DNA of 64,000 nucleotides from an uncultured Persicobacter sp. (GTDB lineage: Bacteria; Bacteroidota; Bacteroidia; Cytophagales; Cyclobacteriaceae): assembly GCA_947498325.1 (NCBI GenBank), contig CANMKE010000001.1, positions 124,001 through 188,000 of the forward strand. The letters run 5' to 3'. The position numbers and the translations under genes were made by a program. The notes under the pieces were generated by a model. The model had not been told where the DNA came from. It made no database searches and saw only the letters and a program-made list of their open reading frames with translations. Below, piece by piece: positions 43,429 to 51,418 of the stretch (positions are counted from its first letter, which is position 1; the number at the start of each line of letters is the position of its first letter).

Positions 43429-43578
43429 ATGGTTAAGAGATATTTTTGTATTGGTATCATAGGTGTCATTGCTGGGAGTGGCTTATTGGCATTTGATCAG
43501 TTGTTCATGGCGGTGGTCGTGTTTGCCATTTCGCTGAGTTGCCTGATACACCACCTGGTGGTGTTTCGCGAACACTGA
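43429..43578 (+). CDS. Small two-helix membrane protein, tentative
   Basis: 49 codons: MVKRYFCIGIIGVIAGSGLL, AFDQLFMAVVVFAISLSCLI, then HHLVVFREH. Two hydrophobic segments (about 5-20 and 25-40) joined by a short AFDQ turn, with positive charges at the N-terminus. No ribosome-binding site, but that is normal here. The reading frame is less AT-rich than the surrounding spacer, which supports coding. Function unknown. Confidence 0.4.
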   Translation: MVKRYFCIGIIGVIAGSGLLAFDQLFMAVVVFAISLSCLIHHLVVFREH

Positions 43579-43727
43579 TGTTTTATTTTTTTGTAGCGAA
43601 TCTCTTGGGTTGCGGCTTTCAATTCATGTGAATATTAATCCGTTTTACATTTAAAATTAGCATATTGTATTTTAAATCGAATTATGATCCTGCATTACAA
43701 ACTAATTTTAACTGAACCCCACTAATC

Positions 43728-44204
43728 ATGATAGAAGAGATTAAGCCATATGCTGTCAGGGCGGTAGTGCCTGCTGATGTGTCGAATTTAAAAGCAGTAA
43801 TTGACAGTAGTGAGCTGTTTCCCTCTGAAATGATCGAGGAAATGATCGCCCCCTATTTCGCACAACAGGAAGAGTGCCTGTGGCTGACAGGCGATCAGGA
43901 TGGACCTTCTTTTGTGGCCTATTGTGCACCAGAAAAAATGACCGAAGGTACCTGGAATTTGTTTTTGATAGCCGTTCATGCAGATCGGCAGGGGCAGGGC
44001 ATCGGCCGTTCGGTATTGGCGCATATTGAGGCAGAACTGCAGAAGCGCGGTGTACGCCAGTTGCTGGTGGACACTTCAGGCCTGGACGAATTCAAAGCGA
44101 CGCGATCTTTCTACTATCAATGTGGTTATTTACAGGAGGCCGTCATTCGGGATTTTTATCAGCAAGGAGAAGATAAGGTGACGTTCGTTAAAAGATTGAA
44201 TTAA
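43728..44204 (+). CDS. GNAT-family N-acetyltransferase
   Basis: 158 aa. The acetyl-CoA binding motif A is LFLIAVHADRQGQGIGRSVL followed by AHIEAELQKRG (about 81-111), and motif B is TSGLDEFKATRSFYYQCGYL. These define a single-domain GNAT acetyltransferase. The acceptor, small molecule or protein, is not evident. Own terminator directly downstream. Confidence 0.88.
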   Translation: MIEEIKPYAVRAVVPADVSNLKAVIDSSELFPSEMIEEMIAPYFAQQEECLWLTGDQDGPSFVAYCAPEKMTEGTWNLFLIAVHADRQGQGIGRSVLAHIEAELQKRGVRQLLVDTSGLDEFKATRSFYYQCGYLQEAVIRDFYQQGEDKVTFVKRLN

Positions 44205-44223
44205 GCAAATACATATATTCAGT

Positions 44224-44260
44224 AAGGTTTCATCAGTAAAATGGGTGAAACCTTTTTTTT
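44224..44260 (+). terminator. Terminator after the GNAT gene
   Basis: AAGGTTTCATC (44224-44234) pairs with GGTGAAACCTT (44244-44254) with one G-U pair, then T. Confidence 0.85.
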
Positions 44261-44371
44261 GTCCGGCAGTCCTTTGGTAGCTACAAACAAATCGGCCTTC
44301 AAAGGTATTCTAACAGGTAGGAGCGTGGTTTTGCGCTGCTATGATGCGCGTTTTAGAATAACTTTATCAAT

Positions 44372-44986
44372 ATGACTGACCAAACAAATTTTGACCCCAA
44401 AATCTATTTCAAGGCTGATCCTATACTGTGCCGTATTGTGGAGCGGTTACCGCTGCCGCAGGTGCACAGCACAAAAAATGTATTCCATGACTTATTGAGC
44501 TGTGTGTTGGAGGGGGTCATTCATTACCGAAGCCGTGGAGGTTTGTTTGATCAGCTGCTTGATGAGGCGAGGATGTCGAACCTGACCGTGGATAAATATG
44601 AAGCGTTCGAGAAGAAAGCCCTTCGTACTGGACGGGTTACTGATGAGCGCCGGCAGACAACACAAAATGTGGCTGCCTATTGGAAAATGAATCCGGATTT
44701 GTCCTGGCTCACCATGACGGAGCAGGAACTGCGGGGCCATTTTTCGAAAATTAACGGGGTGGGGGAGCACTGTACTGAAATGATCCTCTTATATACGCTT
44801 GGGCTTCCGAATATTAACCCGATTCATGACCGTGACCTGGCGATTGTGGTGGAGAACCTTTATGATATCGCTCCCAACGACAATTTTGAGCAGCGGATAC
44901 TGGAAATTTCCAGTGCCTGGGGCGATCAGGTTTCCCTGGCGGTGAAATACCTGATCGATTGGCACGAGCATGGAAAGCAATTGTAG
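44372..44986 (+). CDS. HhH-GPD DNA glycosylase (AlkA/3-methyladenine glycosylase II type)
   Basis: 204 aa. The helix-hairpin-helix reads FSKINGVGEHCTEMILLYTL, and is followed by NPIHDRDLAIV, where the Asp of RDL sits at the place of the catalytic Asp in AlkA. The N-terminal helices (FHDLLSCVLEGVIHYRSRGG) occupy the place where AlkA has its 'Q-Q-I/S' signature but differ from it, and no Fe-S cysteines are present, so it is not a Nth-type enzyme. It lacks the N-terminal beta domain of E. coli AlkA. Converges with hopJ with only 2 bp between the stops. Confidence 0.75.
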   Translation: MTDQTNFDPKIYFKADPILCRIVERLPLPQVHSTKNVFHDLLSCVLEGVIHYRSRGGLFDQLLDEARMSNLTVDKYEAFEKKALRTGRVTDERRQTTQNVAAYWKMNPDLSWLTMTEQELRGHFSKINGVGEHCTEMILLYTLGLPNINPIHDRDLAIVVENLYDIAPNDNFEQRILEISSAWGDQVSLAVKYLIDWHEHGKQL

Positions 44987-44988
44987 TA

Positions 44989-45327
44989 TTATGATTTTTC
45001 GGACAGGGCGATGCCATTAAACTGGATGCCCTCCCAGCCGTGTTTCATGAAGTTGCGAATATTCTGATGGCTGTCTCCTTCGGGAGTGTCCAAAACGGTC
45101 GCATAATGTTCGCCGAAGCACTTCAGTGTTTTTTCGGCGGAAAGCTGATGCAGTTTGGCGAAGAAAAATAGTTTGCAAGAGCCTTCATTTTGGCCAGCAT
45201 CATTTTGTAAATCCCCATTCCTGAAAGCCGTTGGTTGATATTGGTAGTGCTGGTCAATGAATGCGATAAACTGCCCGAATTTGAATTGGGGCTGTGTTAG
45301 CAGGTGGTTTAGTTGTTCTGTTTGCAT
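44989..45327 (-). CDS. HopJ type III effector-family protein
   Basis: 112 aa, full family length. Key phrases: FIAFIDQHYQYQPTAFRNGD, NDAGQNEGSCKLFFFAKLHQ, LSAEKTLKCFGEHYATVLDT and HQNIRNFMKHGWEGIQF. Although named after a Pseudomonas effector, the family is widespread in free-living bacteria without type III secretion and its role there is unknown. No secretion signal is present. Its ATG overlaps the TAA of the ion-channel gene by one base, so the two are translationally coupled. Confidence 0.9.
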   Translation of the reverse strand: MQTEQLNHLLTQPQFKFGQFIAFIDQHYQYQPTAFRNGDLQNDAGQNEGSCKLFFFAKLHQLSAEKTLKCFGEHYATVLDTPEGDSHQNIRNFMKHGWEGIQFNGIALSEKS

Positions 45328-46151
45328 TATTCTTGTGGACTAAATTTTGAGGTTTGTTGCTGACGGATTTCTGCGGTCAGCAGGTCTATTTTTTTGTTAA
45401 GTTCATCAACTTTCACTTCAAGTTCATCATTGTTGTCCATTACCATCGCATCCACAAAAACGGAGTTTACAAGCGATAAACCAAAGATTCCCCCCGTGAG
45501 CAAAATCACAATAAAGAAAAACTTTATGCCCACTTCCTGAAAAATGGTGAGGTTGCCGTTGGCCATCATGCTTTCGGGAATTTCATACCAGCCCTCTACC
45601 GTAAAAATTTTAAAGGTGCTGTAAAGCGCACTGAGCGGGTTGCCAAAATATTCTGGCGAGAGGTCCTGAAAAAGTGAGCAGGCAATAATGGCGACTATGA
45701 AGTTATAAATCAGGAAGGTGACAATCACCAGCACCGAGGCTTTCAGTGCGCGGTTAATGCCTGCGAGCAATGACTGTACACCAGGAATAAAGCGGAAAAA
45801 GCGCATGAATTTAAAGACCCTTGCCGTTCTGAAGATCAGTAAAAAATCCAGCCCCTGATTGCCTGTTTCTCTCCCGAACCAATACAGCAAGGAGGGTAAG
45901 GCGAGGGCGACCAGCACGAAATCGAATCGGTTCCAGGCTGATTGCCAAAAGTTGCTGAACCCCTGTTGTTTGATGTTTTTACTGAGTTCAAAGACAAAAT
46001 ATATGGTGAAAAAATTATCAAAATGGTTCAGCCAAAAGGAGAACGCCTTCGAGAGCTCGAACCCTTGAAGGAAAATGGTGGCTGAGTTGAGCAAAATGAT
46101 CATAAGGACTTTCCGCTCACTGAAAAAGTTGAAATAGGTAGATGATTCCAT
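45327..46151 (-). CDS. Voltage-gated-type ion channel (ion transporter family, NavBac/Kv-like)
   Basis: 274 aa from the ATG at 46151 (MESSTYFNFF). Six-helix channel subunit, tetramer expected. S4 at 105-121 has regularly spaced charges (FRTARVFKFMRFFRF: R108, R111, K114, R117, R120). The pore helix and filter are FKIFTVEGWYEIPE; T184-V-E186-G-W188 has the TxExW form seen in sodium- and calcium-selective bacterial channels. The cytoplasmic tail (ELEVKVDELNKKIDLLTAEI) is a coiled coil as in NavBac channels. Ion selectivity is inferred. First gene of the pair with hopJ. Confidence 0.92.
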   Translation of the reverse strand: MESSTYFNFFSERKVLMIILLNSATIFLQGFELSKAFSFWLNHFDNFFTIYFVFELSKNIKQQGFSNFWQSAWNRFDFVLVALALPSLLYWFGRETGNQGLDFLLIFRTARVFKFMRFFRFIPGVQSLLAGINRALKASVLVIVTFLIYNFIVAIIACSLFQDLSPEYFGNPLSALYSTFKIFTVEGWYEIPESMMANGNLTIFQEVGIKFFFIVILLTGGIFGLSLVNSVFVDAMVMDNNDELEVKVDELNKKIDLLTAEIRQQQTSKFSPQE

Positions 46152-46298
46152 AGCGCAAAGATAATGGCTTTTCAATATTTAAGCGCCGATTTATTTCAGG
46201 AATTCAGGACTAAATTTATAGTGTACTCATTTCAGTAGTGGGTTCAATTATTATTGTGGATTTTAAATATTTCCCCTTTCCATAAATATCCGTATCGA

Positions 46299-46362
46299 AG
46301 CCTCAAAAAAGAAGGCTCGGCCTTGTGATCCGAGGGGGGAAAGGGTTCAGTAGCCCTTTTTT
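46299..46362 (+). ncRNA. Hairpins plus orphan terminator: candidate small RNA or otsAB leader element
   Basis: AGCCT/AGGCT (46299-46303, 46313-46317), CTCGG/CCGAG (46316-46320, 46330-46334) and a terminator AAAGGG/CCCTTT with T6 (46340-46362). The first two stems overlap by two bases and may be alternatives. No plus-strand gene ends upstream, so the terminator must serve an untranslated RNA or act in a leader about 215 bp before otsAB. Confidence 0.4.
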
Positions 46363-46490
46363 AGGATAATAGTGAAAAGTCTTTAAATAGGGCGGTTTGG
46401 TCAATATGATTGTCAATTTTAGGCAAATTGGGCTCGAAATTCACAACGAATGCCCATATTATTGAATATTTACGCAGAAATTGTTAATTT

Positions 46491-46509
46491 TATTGACAAC
46501 AATAGAATA
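46491..46509 (+). promoter_or_regulatory. Motif shared with the ECF sigma upstream region
   Basis: TATTGACAACAATAGAATA resembles 15606-15624 upstream of the ECF sigma gene (17 of 19 positions). An ATTGTT upstream can pair with its AACAAT. It is AT-rich, so chance similarity is quite possible. Confidence 0.25.
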
Positions 46510-46577
46510 GCAAATAAGAGGAAGCACATTCTTTATATCCATTCGCTAATGCTTCCCAACATAAAAACCTACATACC

Positions 46578-48800
46578 ATGAGTAGAACAATTATTGTATC
46601 TAACCGACTTCCCTTAAAGGTCTTTAGAGACGACAATGAACAGCTTCAATTTGCAACAAGTGAAGGGGGCTTGGCTACAGGACTTGGTTCGGTTTATAAA
46701 AAAGGAGATAACTTGTGGATCGGCTGGCCTGGCCTGGCCGTAGAAAATGATAACGACCGCAAAGTGGTCGATCAGCAACTCAAAGCGGGTAATATGCGAC
46801 CTGTATATCTGACCGAAGAAGAGGTGCATGAATTTTATGAGGGCTTCAGTAATGAAACCCTCTGGCCTATATTCCACTATTTTCCTTCCTACGCCAATTT
46901 TGATGAAAATCACTGGGAGTCCTATAAGAAGGTCAATCAGAAATTCTGTGATGCCATTCTTGAAATTGCCCGACCAGATGACACCATTTGGGTGCACGAT
47001 TACCAATTGCTCTTGGTGCCACAAATGCTCCGCGATCAGTTGCCACAGATCAGTATCGGCTTTTTTCAGCATATTCCTTTTCCCTCTTTTGAAACCTTCC
47101 GTGCCATTCCGTGGCGCCGTGAGTTACTGATGGGACTGATGGGGGCTGATTTGGTCGGCTTTCATACTTTTGACGATATGCGTCACTTTTTGAGTTCTGT
47201 GTCGCGATTGGCAGGCATGAAAGTCAACCAAACGCAGGTAGTGGTCGGTAACCGTACTGTTACGGTGGATGCCTTCCCGATGGGGATTGACTTTGAGAAA
47301 TATGAGGGCATGGCAAGCCACCCAGATACCCTCAGTCAGGAGGTAGATTACCGCACCAGCATTGGCAAAACCAAGGTCATGCTTTCGATTGACCGTCTGG
47401 ATTATTCCAAGGGAATTCCAAACCGCCTCAAAGCAATAGAGATGTTCTTTGATCTGAATCCGCAGTATATTGGCGAGGTTTCCCTGTTCATGATTGTGGT
47501 ACCTTCAAGGGATACTGTACCAAAATACAGGGCTTTGAAAGAGGAAATTGATCTGGCCGTTGGGCGTATCAATGCCAAAATCGGGACCGTCAACTGGAAG
47601 CCTATTCATTACTTCTACCGTTCTTTTGATATCCACTCGCTGTCGGCATTTTACCGCATGGCCGATGTGGCACTGGTAACACCGATGCGCGATGGCATGA
47701 ACCTGGTAGCCAAGGAATATGTGGCCAGTAAGCTCGACAATAAAGGGGTGCTTATTCTTTCGGAAATGGCAGGTGCTTCCAAAGAACTTTCGGATTCCAT
47801 CCGCATTAATCCAAATGACATCCACCAATTGTCTGATGCGATCAGGGATGCGCTGGAAATGGAAGTGGAAGAGCAGCAGCAGCACATGGCTGTCATGAAA
47901 CAGACCATTAAAAGATATAATATCCACCACTGGGTGAAATTGTTCCTGGAACAGCTTGAAGGCATTAAGGATGACCAGAAAACCGCCGGAGCGAAATCAC
48001 TGAAAGGGCAGCTCAGAACGGATCTTGTTCACCGTTATCATGATTCCAATGAGCCGATGTTGTTCCTGGATTATGATGGTACCCTCTCAGGCTTTCATCA
48101 CGATCCGCAAAAAGCGACGCCAGACAGTCAATTATTGTCTTTGCTGACCAAAATTGGAAATGGTAAAGGTCGTGTGGTGATCATCAGTGGTCGCGACCGG
48201 GAAACACTGGGGAACTGGCTGGGGCACCTTCCGGTAGATTTGGTGGCAGAACATGGGGTCTGGTACCGATATCAGGGCATGGAATGGAAGAAGGCCAGCA
48301 ATATGAATGGGCAGTGGAAAGAGGCTGTGGGATTGGTGATGGACACCTTCGTGAACAGAACGCCAGGCTCATTTATTGAAGAAAAAGATTACTCGCTTGC
48401 ATGGCATTACCGCAAGGCGGAACAGGGCTTTGGGGAGTTGCGTGCCCGCGAGCTGGTGAACCACCTGCGTTATATTACCCACGGCATGAATTTGCAGGTG
48501 CTTGAAGGCGATATGGTGATTGAGGTAAAATCGAGCGATGTTAATAAAGGAAAAGCAACCAACCGCTTCCTTCGCAAGTTTACCCACGATTACCTGTTTG
48601 CTATTGGCGACGACTGGACGGATGAAGATACTTTTGTTGCCATTGGCGATAAAGGGGATACCGTTAAAGTCGGCAGGGCATCGACGGAAGCGACTTATTT
48701 TGTAGAGAATGAGCGCGCCGTACGCCGCTTGTTGGAAGAATTTCAAAAGTCGGCGAGCGAAAGTAAAAGCGAGCCCAAAGCAAAAGAAGAGCACTCTTAA
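46578..48800 (+). CDS. otsAB: Bifunctional trehalose-6-phosphate synthase/phosphatase
   Basis: 740 aa fusion. Residues 1-475 are an OtsA-type GT20 synthase (SNRLPLKVFRDD, VWVHDYQLLLVPQMLRDQLP, LSIDRLDYSKGIPNRLKAIE and RDGMNLVAKEYVASK), joining UDP-glucose and glucose 6-phosphate. About 485-735 is an OtsB-type HAD phosphatase: MLFLDYDGTLSGF (catalytic Asp near 497), VVIISGRDRETL and AIGDDWTDEDTF (about 674). Together they make trehalose, an osmo- and stress protectant. The C-terminal tail is Lys/Glu/Ser-rich. Long upstream region with possible RNA structures; strong terminator downstream. Confidence 0.97.
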   Translation: MSRTIIVSNRLPLKVFRDDNEQLQFATSEGGLATGLGSVYKKGDNLWIGWPGLAVENDNDRKVVDQQLKAGNMRPVYLTEEEVHEFYEGFSNETLWPIFHYFPSYANFDENHWESYKKVNQKFCDAILEIARPDDTIWVHDYQLLLVPQMLRDQLPQISIGFFQHIPFPSFETFRAIPWRRELLMGLMGADLVGFHTFDDMRHFLSSVSRLAGMKVNQTQVVVGNRTVTVDAFPMGIDFEKYEGMASHPDTLSQEVDYRTSIGKTKVMLSIDRLDYSKGIPNRLKAIEMFFDLNPQYIGEVSLFMIVVPSRDTVPKYRALKEEIDLAVGRINAKIGTVNWKPIHYFYRSFDIHSLSAFYRMADVALVTPMRDGMNLVAKEYVASKLDNKGVLILSEMAGASKELSDSIRINPNDIHQLSDAIRDALEMEVEEQQQHMAVMKQTIKRYNIHHWVKLFLEQLEGIKDDQKTAGAKSLKGQLRTDLVHRYHDSNEPMLFLDYDGTLSGFHHDPQKATPDSQLLSLLTKIGNGKGRVVIISGRDRETLGNWLGHLPVDLVAEHGVWYRYQGMEWKKASNMNGQWKEAVGLVMDTFVNRTPGSFIEEKDYSLAWHYRKAEQGFGELRARELVNHLRYITHGMNLQVLEGDMVIEVKSSDVNKGKATNRFLRKFTHDYLFAIGDDWTDEDTFVAIGDKGDTVKVGRASTEATYFVENERAVRRLLEEFQKSASESKSEPKAKEEHS

Positions 48801-48806
48801 AATATC

Positions 48807-48839
48807 AAAATCCCTGAGCTAATGCTTGGGGATTTTTTT
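48807..48839 (+). terminator. Terminator after otsAB
   Basis: A continuous 13-bp stem from AAAATCCC (48807-48814) through AGC/GCT, with a TAAT loop, closing at GGGATTTT, then T. Confidence 0.9.
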
Positions 48840-48889
48840 GATTGGTATAATTCCTGCATTTCCTTACTTTTGGGCAAAGAACAAAGTAT

Positions 48890-49414
48890 ATGGAAAATTT
48901 CGCGAAGCAAAGACGAGAAAATAATATTTCAGAATATATCATCTTCCAATATCAGATGGAAGATTTGGTGCGTGCCTATCAGTTTGATATGGCTGAAATT
49001 GAGGAGTATGTGGTGAAGCACTTTCCGATCTCTGAGGAGGAGAAGGAGGAGAAGCGTACTTATTTCAAACAATTGATTGCCGAGATGAAAGCGGAAGGTG
49101 TGGAGCAGGAAGGGCACCTGAAAGCCAATCAGGAAATTGTGGACAAGGTGCTCGAATTGCACTTTAAATTGCTGACCGAGGATAAAGAATATCAGCAGTT
49201 GTTCAATGCCGTTCGCCCATCTATTCAGCTGTATTTGCAAAAGGCTGAAGGTAAAGTAACCAACCCGATTCAGGTGTGTATTAATGGGGTTTATGGCTAC
49301 CTGCTATGCAAAATGACGGGCAAGCCTGTTGCTGAAGAAGACAAAAAGCATGTGGAAGCATTCGGTGATTTGCTGGCGTACCTGTCTTATAACTTCAAAG
49401 CACTGAAATTATAG
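48890..49414 (+). CDS. DUF4924 family protein
   Basis: 174 aa cytoplasmic protein found only in Bacteroidota as far as I know. The start MENFAKQRRENNISEYIIFQ, then YQMEDLVRAYQFDMAEIEEY, is the family hallmark. The rest is mostly helical (EEKEEKRTYFKQLIAEMKAE, VDKVLELHFKLLTEDKEYQQ). Function unknown; no Cys-rich or membrane segments. A TACTTTTG -7 box lies at 48865-48872, 17 bp before the ATG. Confidence 0.88.
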   Translation: MENFAKQRRENNISEYIIFQYQMEDLVRAYQFDMAEIEEYVVKHFPISEEEKEEKRTYFKQLIAEMKAEGVEQEGHLKANQEIVDKVLELHFKLLTEDKEYQQLFNAVRPSIQLYLQKAEGKVTNPIQVCINGVYGYLLCKMTGKPVAEEDKKHVEAFGDLLAYLSYNFKALKL

Positions 49415-49440
49415 GAGAAGGGGAAGAAAGCGTCTTCAGG

Positions 49441-49505
49441 AAAGGCTGGTGAGCAGTAATGGGAATGTTTAAATTTTCCATGAACTGATCACCAGCCTTT
49501 TTTTT
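49441..49505 (+). terminator. Long-stem terminator after the DUF4924 gene
   Basis: AAAGGCTGGTGA (49441-49452) pairs perfectly with TCACCAGCCTTT (49489-49500), followed by T. The 36-nt loop carries a second hairpin (ATGGGAA with TTTTCCAT). Confidence 0.85.
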
Positions 49506-49545
49506 GATTTGATATTGTATTTCAGGCCTGAAGGCGATACCACTT

Positions 49546-50709
49546 TTAAACCTTAAAAATAATGTTTTTTCGGTACAGGTAGTACATAGGGATAGCGTTG
49601 AGCAACACGAGGGTTACCGCATAGGCGAGGGAGGCTGTTTTGGCAGGCATCCATGAGATATAGGCCGACTGGTAAAGCAGGCTCAGCAGGTTGTGCCCAT
49701 TCACGGGGAAGGCTTCAAAGCATTTGACCAGCAGATTGGAGAAAATAAATGCACTGATGGCATTGACACCAAAAATTTTGAAGAAGGTCAGGCCACGGTG
49801 TTCAAAACGGTAAATATCCAATAACCAGTAAAGCGCTCCAAGGGTTAGCCAGGCATAGCCACTGGTCAGGATAACAAACGAACTCGTCCATAGCGATTTA
49901 TTGATGGGAAAACCAAGGCCGAACCATTCGCCAGCAATCAGCTGGATAAAACCCGCCACCATCAGGCCTGTAACACAGGCGTAAGGAGTGCTTTTCTTAT
50001 GGCCGATCCAGAGCCCTGCCAAAATACCACTCAGGGCGGTAACGATGGCGGGAATGGTGCTGATCAGTCCTTCGGGGTCCCACGTTTTGGCGTGCTCCCA
50101 AAGGTGTGCGCCCATCAGTTTGAAATCTACATAAGCACCGATATTCTGATCAAAGGCATTCAGGTCAGGCATACCAATTCCAGGGATGGGCAGTCGGGTG
50201 AGCAACAGGTAATACCCAATCAGAATAATGGATGACAATCGCAGGAGCCCCTTCCAGTCGAGGGAAAAAAACAGGGGCACACTAATGATGAACAAAATAC
50301 CGATGCGCTGCAAAACACCCATGAAGCGCCAGTGGGCAAAATCAAAAAAGGGCAAAAGGTTCAAAAGTAACCCAATACCGATGAGTTTCATGGCGCGGAT
50401 GCCCGCTTTTTTATAAGCCTGAGGGCGCAATTCTGGCTGCTCCTTGGCTTTTTTAAGACTGAAAGTCATCGATACCCCCATCATGAAAATAAAGAAGGGG
50501 AAGATCAGGTCGGTCATGCTGCAACCGTGCCATTGTGCATGCGCAAAAGGGTAGTAGATGTTGTTCCAGTCTCCAGGATTATTAACAAGCACCATCATCA
50601 TCATGGTGATCCCCCGAAAGATGTCAAGGGAAGTCAGCCGTTTTTTATGGGGCTTTGGTGCCACGGTGTCCTGTGGCGTTTCAGGTACGATTTGGGTTGC
50701 TGTTCGCAT
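49546..50709 (-). CDS. NagX/HGSNAT-like transmembrane acyltransferase
   Basis: 387 aa from the ATG at 50709. After a polar 22-residue N-terminus, RLTSLDIFRGITMMMMVLVN and GCSMTDLIFPFFIFMMGVSM mark the DUF5009/HGSNAT family; the Asp-Ile-Phe-Arg-Gly motif opens helix 1. About ten helices follow (e.g. LGALYWLLDIYRF, FGVNAISAFIFSNLLVK). The human relative moves acetyl groups from cytoplasmic acetyl-CoA to heparan glucosamine; bacterial NagX proteins sit in N-acetylglucosamine clusters, but no such genes are nearby. Role inferred from family only. Confidence 0.85.
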   Translation of the reverse strand: MRTATQIVPETPQDTVAPKPHKKRLTSLDIFRGITMMMMVLVNNPGDWNNIYYPFAHAQWHGCSMTDLIFPFFIFMMGVSMTFSLKKAKEQPELRPQAYKKAGIRAMKLIGIGLLLNLLPFFDFAHWRFMGVLQRIGILFIISVPLFFSLDWKGLLRLSSIILIGYYLLLTRLPIPGIGMPDLNAFDQNIGAYVDFKLMGAHLWEHAKTWDPEGLISTIPAIVTALSGILAGLWIGHKKSTPYACVTGLMVAGFIQLIAGEWFGLGFPINKSLWTSSFVILTSGYAWLTLGALYWLLDIYRFEHRGLTFFKIFGVNAISAFIFSNLLVKCFEAFPVNGHNLLSLLYQSAYISWMPAKTASLAYAVTLVLLNAIPMYYLYRKNIIFKV

Positions 50710-51082
50710 AAAAAAATGTGGTTGGTAATAAAAGTAAGCACACAAGGGTGTGTGGATATTATAATGCTATGGGCAAGGTAAAAAAAATGAGTCAAATTTT
50801 TAGGCGGAATGATTCAAACATTCGCCATCAGTTTTCGGGGCATTAAAGTGGAGGCGTTTTTTTCAGCGGGAGGTAAAAAAAAACGACGGTCACCCAACTC
50901 GCCTTTCAGGTGATCCTCCATGCGGTAGCAGGAAGAAAATTGAAAACAGCTATTGAGTAACCGTCGCTAATGATTATTGTGCGCCTCATTATGTACCGGT
51001 CATTGCTCAGTGAAAGGAGATACGGATGTATTTATTAATCACTGACTTGATGAACGGTGGGCGAACCAGAAGGAGGAAGCCT
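50710..51082. other. Spacer with a large terminator structure
   Basis: 373 bp between two leftward genes. The structured element at 50875-50966 is the only feature. Around 50967-51082 nothing is recognised. Confidence 0.5.
50875..50966 (-). terminator. Terminator-like large hairpin with a structured loop and U9 tail
   Basis: On the minus strand, CGACGGTTAC (from 50966) pairs with GTGACCGTCG (ending 50884) with one G-U pair, then nine T's (50883-50875). The 63-nt loop could fold further (GGATCACC with GGGTGACC). It ends the methyltransferase/2Fe-2S transcript and may yield a 3'-UTR RNA. Confidence 0.6.
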
Positions 51083-51409
51083 TTAGGCCTTGTCCTTGCC
51101 TTTACTTTTTTTCTCTATGCTCTTGTCCTTACTTTTGTCCTTCTTTTTCTCTGAAGGCGCTTTTTCTTCAGGAGTTTCGACCATCGCCTTGAGGTCTTCT
51201 TTTTTCATTTTTCCGAGCCATTGCTGACTGTTGGAATCAAAAACGACAGGCTTGTCATCACAGTGGCCAGAGCATTTCATTTGAAGAATATGGAAAGGCT
51301 TGAAGGATTTTTTCTCCTTGGCCCAATCAAATAATTTTTCGTTTTTGCCTTTACAATGGGATCCCATGCAAAAGAACAAGGCGTCTCCTTTCGGTTTGAG
51401 TGTTTTCAT
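51083..51409 (-). CDS. Thioredoxin-like 2Fe-2S ferredoxin domain protein with Lys-rich tail
   Basis: 108 aa. C14 and C19 (FFCMGSHCKGKN) plus C46 and C50 (MKCSGHCDDK) give C-x4-C...C-x3-C, the 2Fe-2S pattern of NuoE-like and Shethna-type thioredoxin-fold ferredoxins. The domain ends near residue 73. The last 35 residues are almost only Lys, Glu, Ser, Asp and Pro (KKDKSKDKSIEKKSKGKDKA), an unusual extension that may bind nucleic acid or acidic partners. It starts 9 bp after the methyltransferase gene, so the two are co-transcribed. Confidence 0.78.
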   Translation of the reverse strand: MKTLKPKGDALFFCMGSHCKGKNEKLFDWAKEKKSFKPFHILQMKCSGHCDDKPVVFDSNSQQWLGKMKKEDLKAMVETPEEKAPSEKKKDKSKDKSIEKKSKGKDKA

Positions 51410-51418
51410 AGGGTAAAA

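Larger units (their letters stand above)
46152..46577. other. Long divergent spacer between channel and otsAB
   Basis: 426 bp with two features: a chain of hairpins ending in a terminator (46299-46362) and an AT-rich motif at 46491-46509. No open frame of note. Confidence 0.6.
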
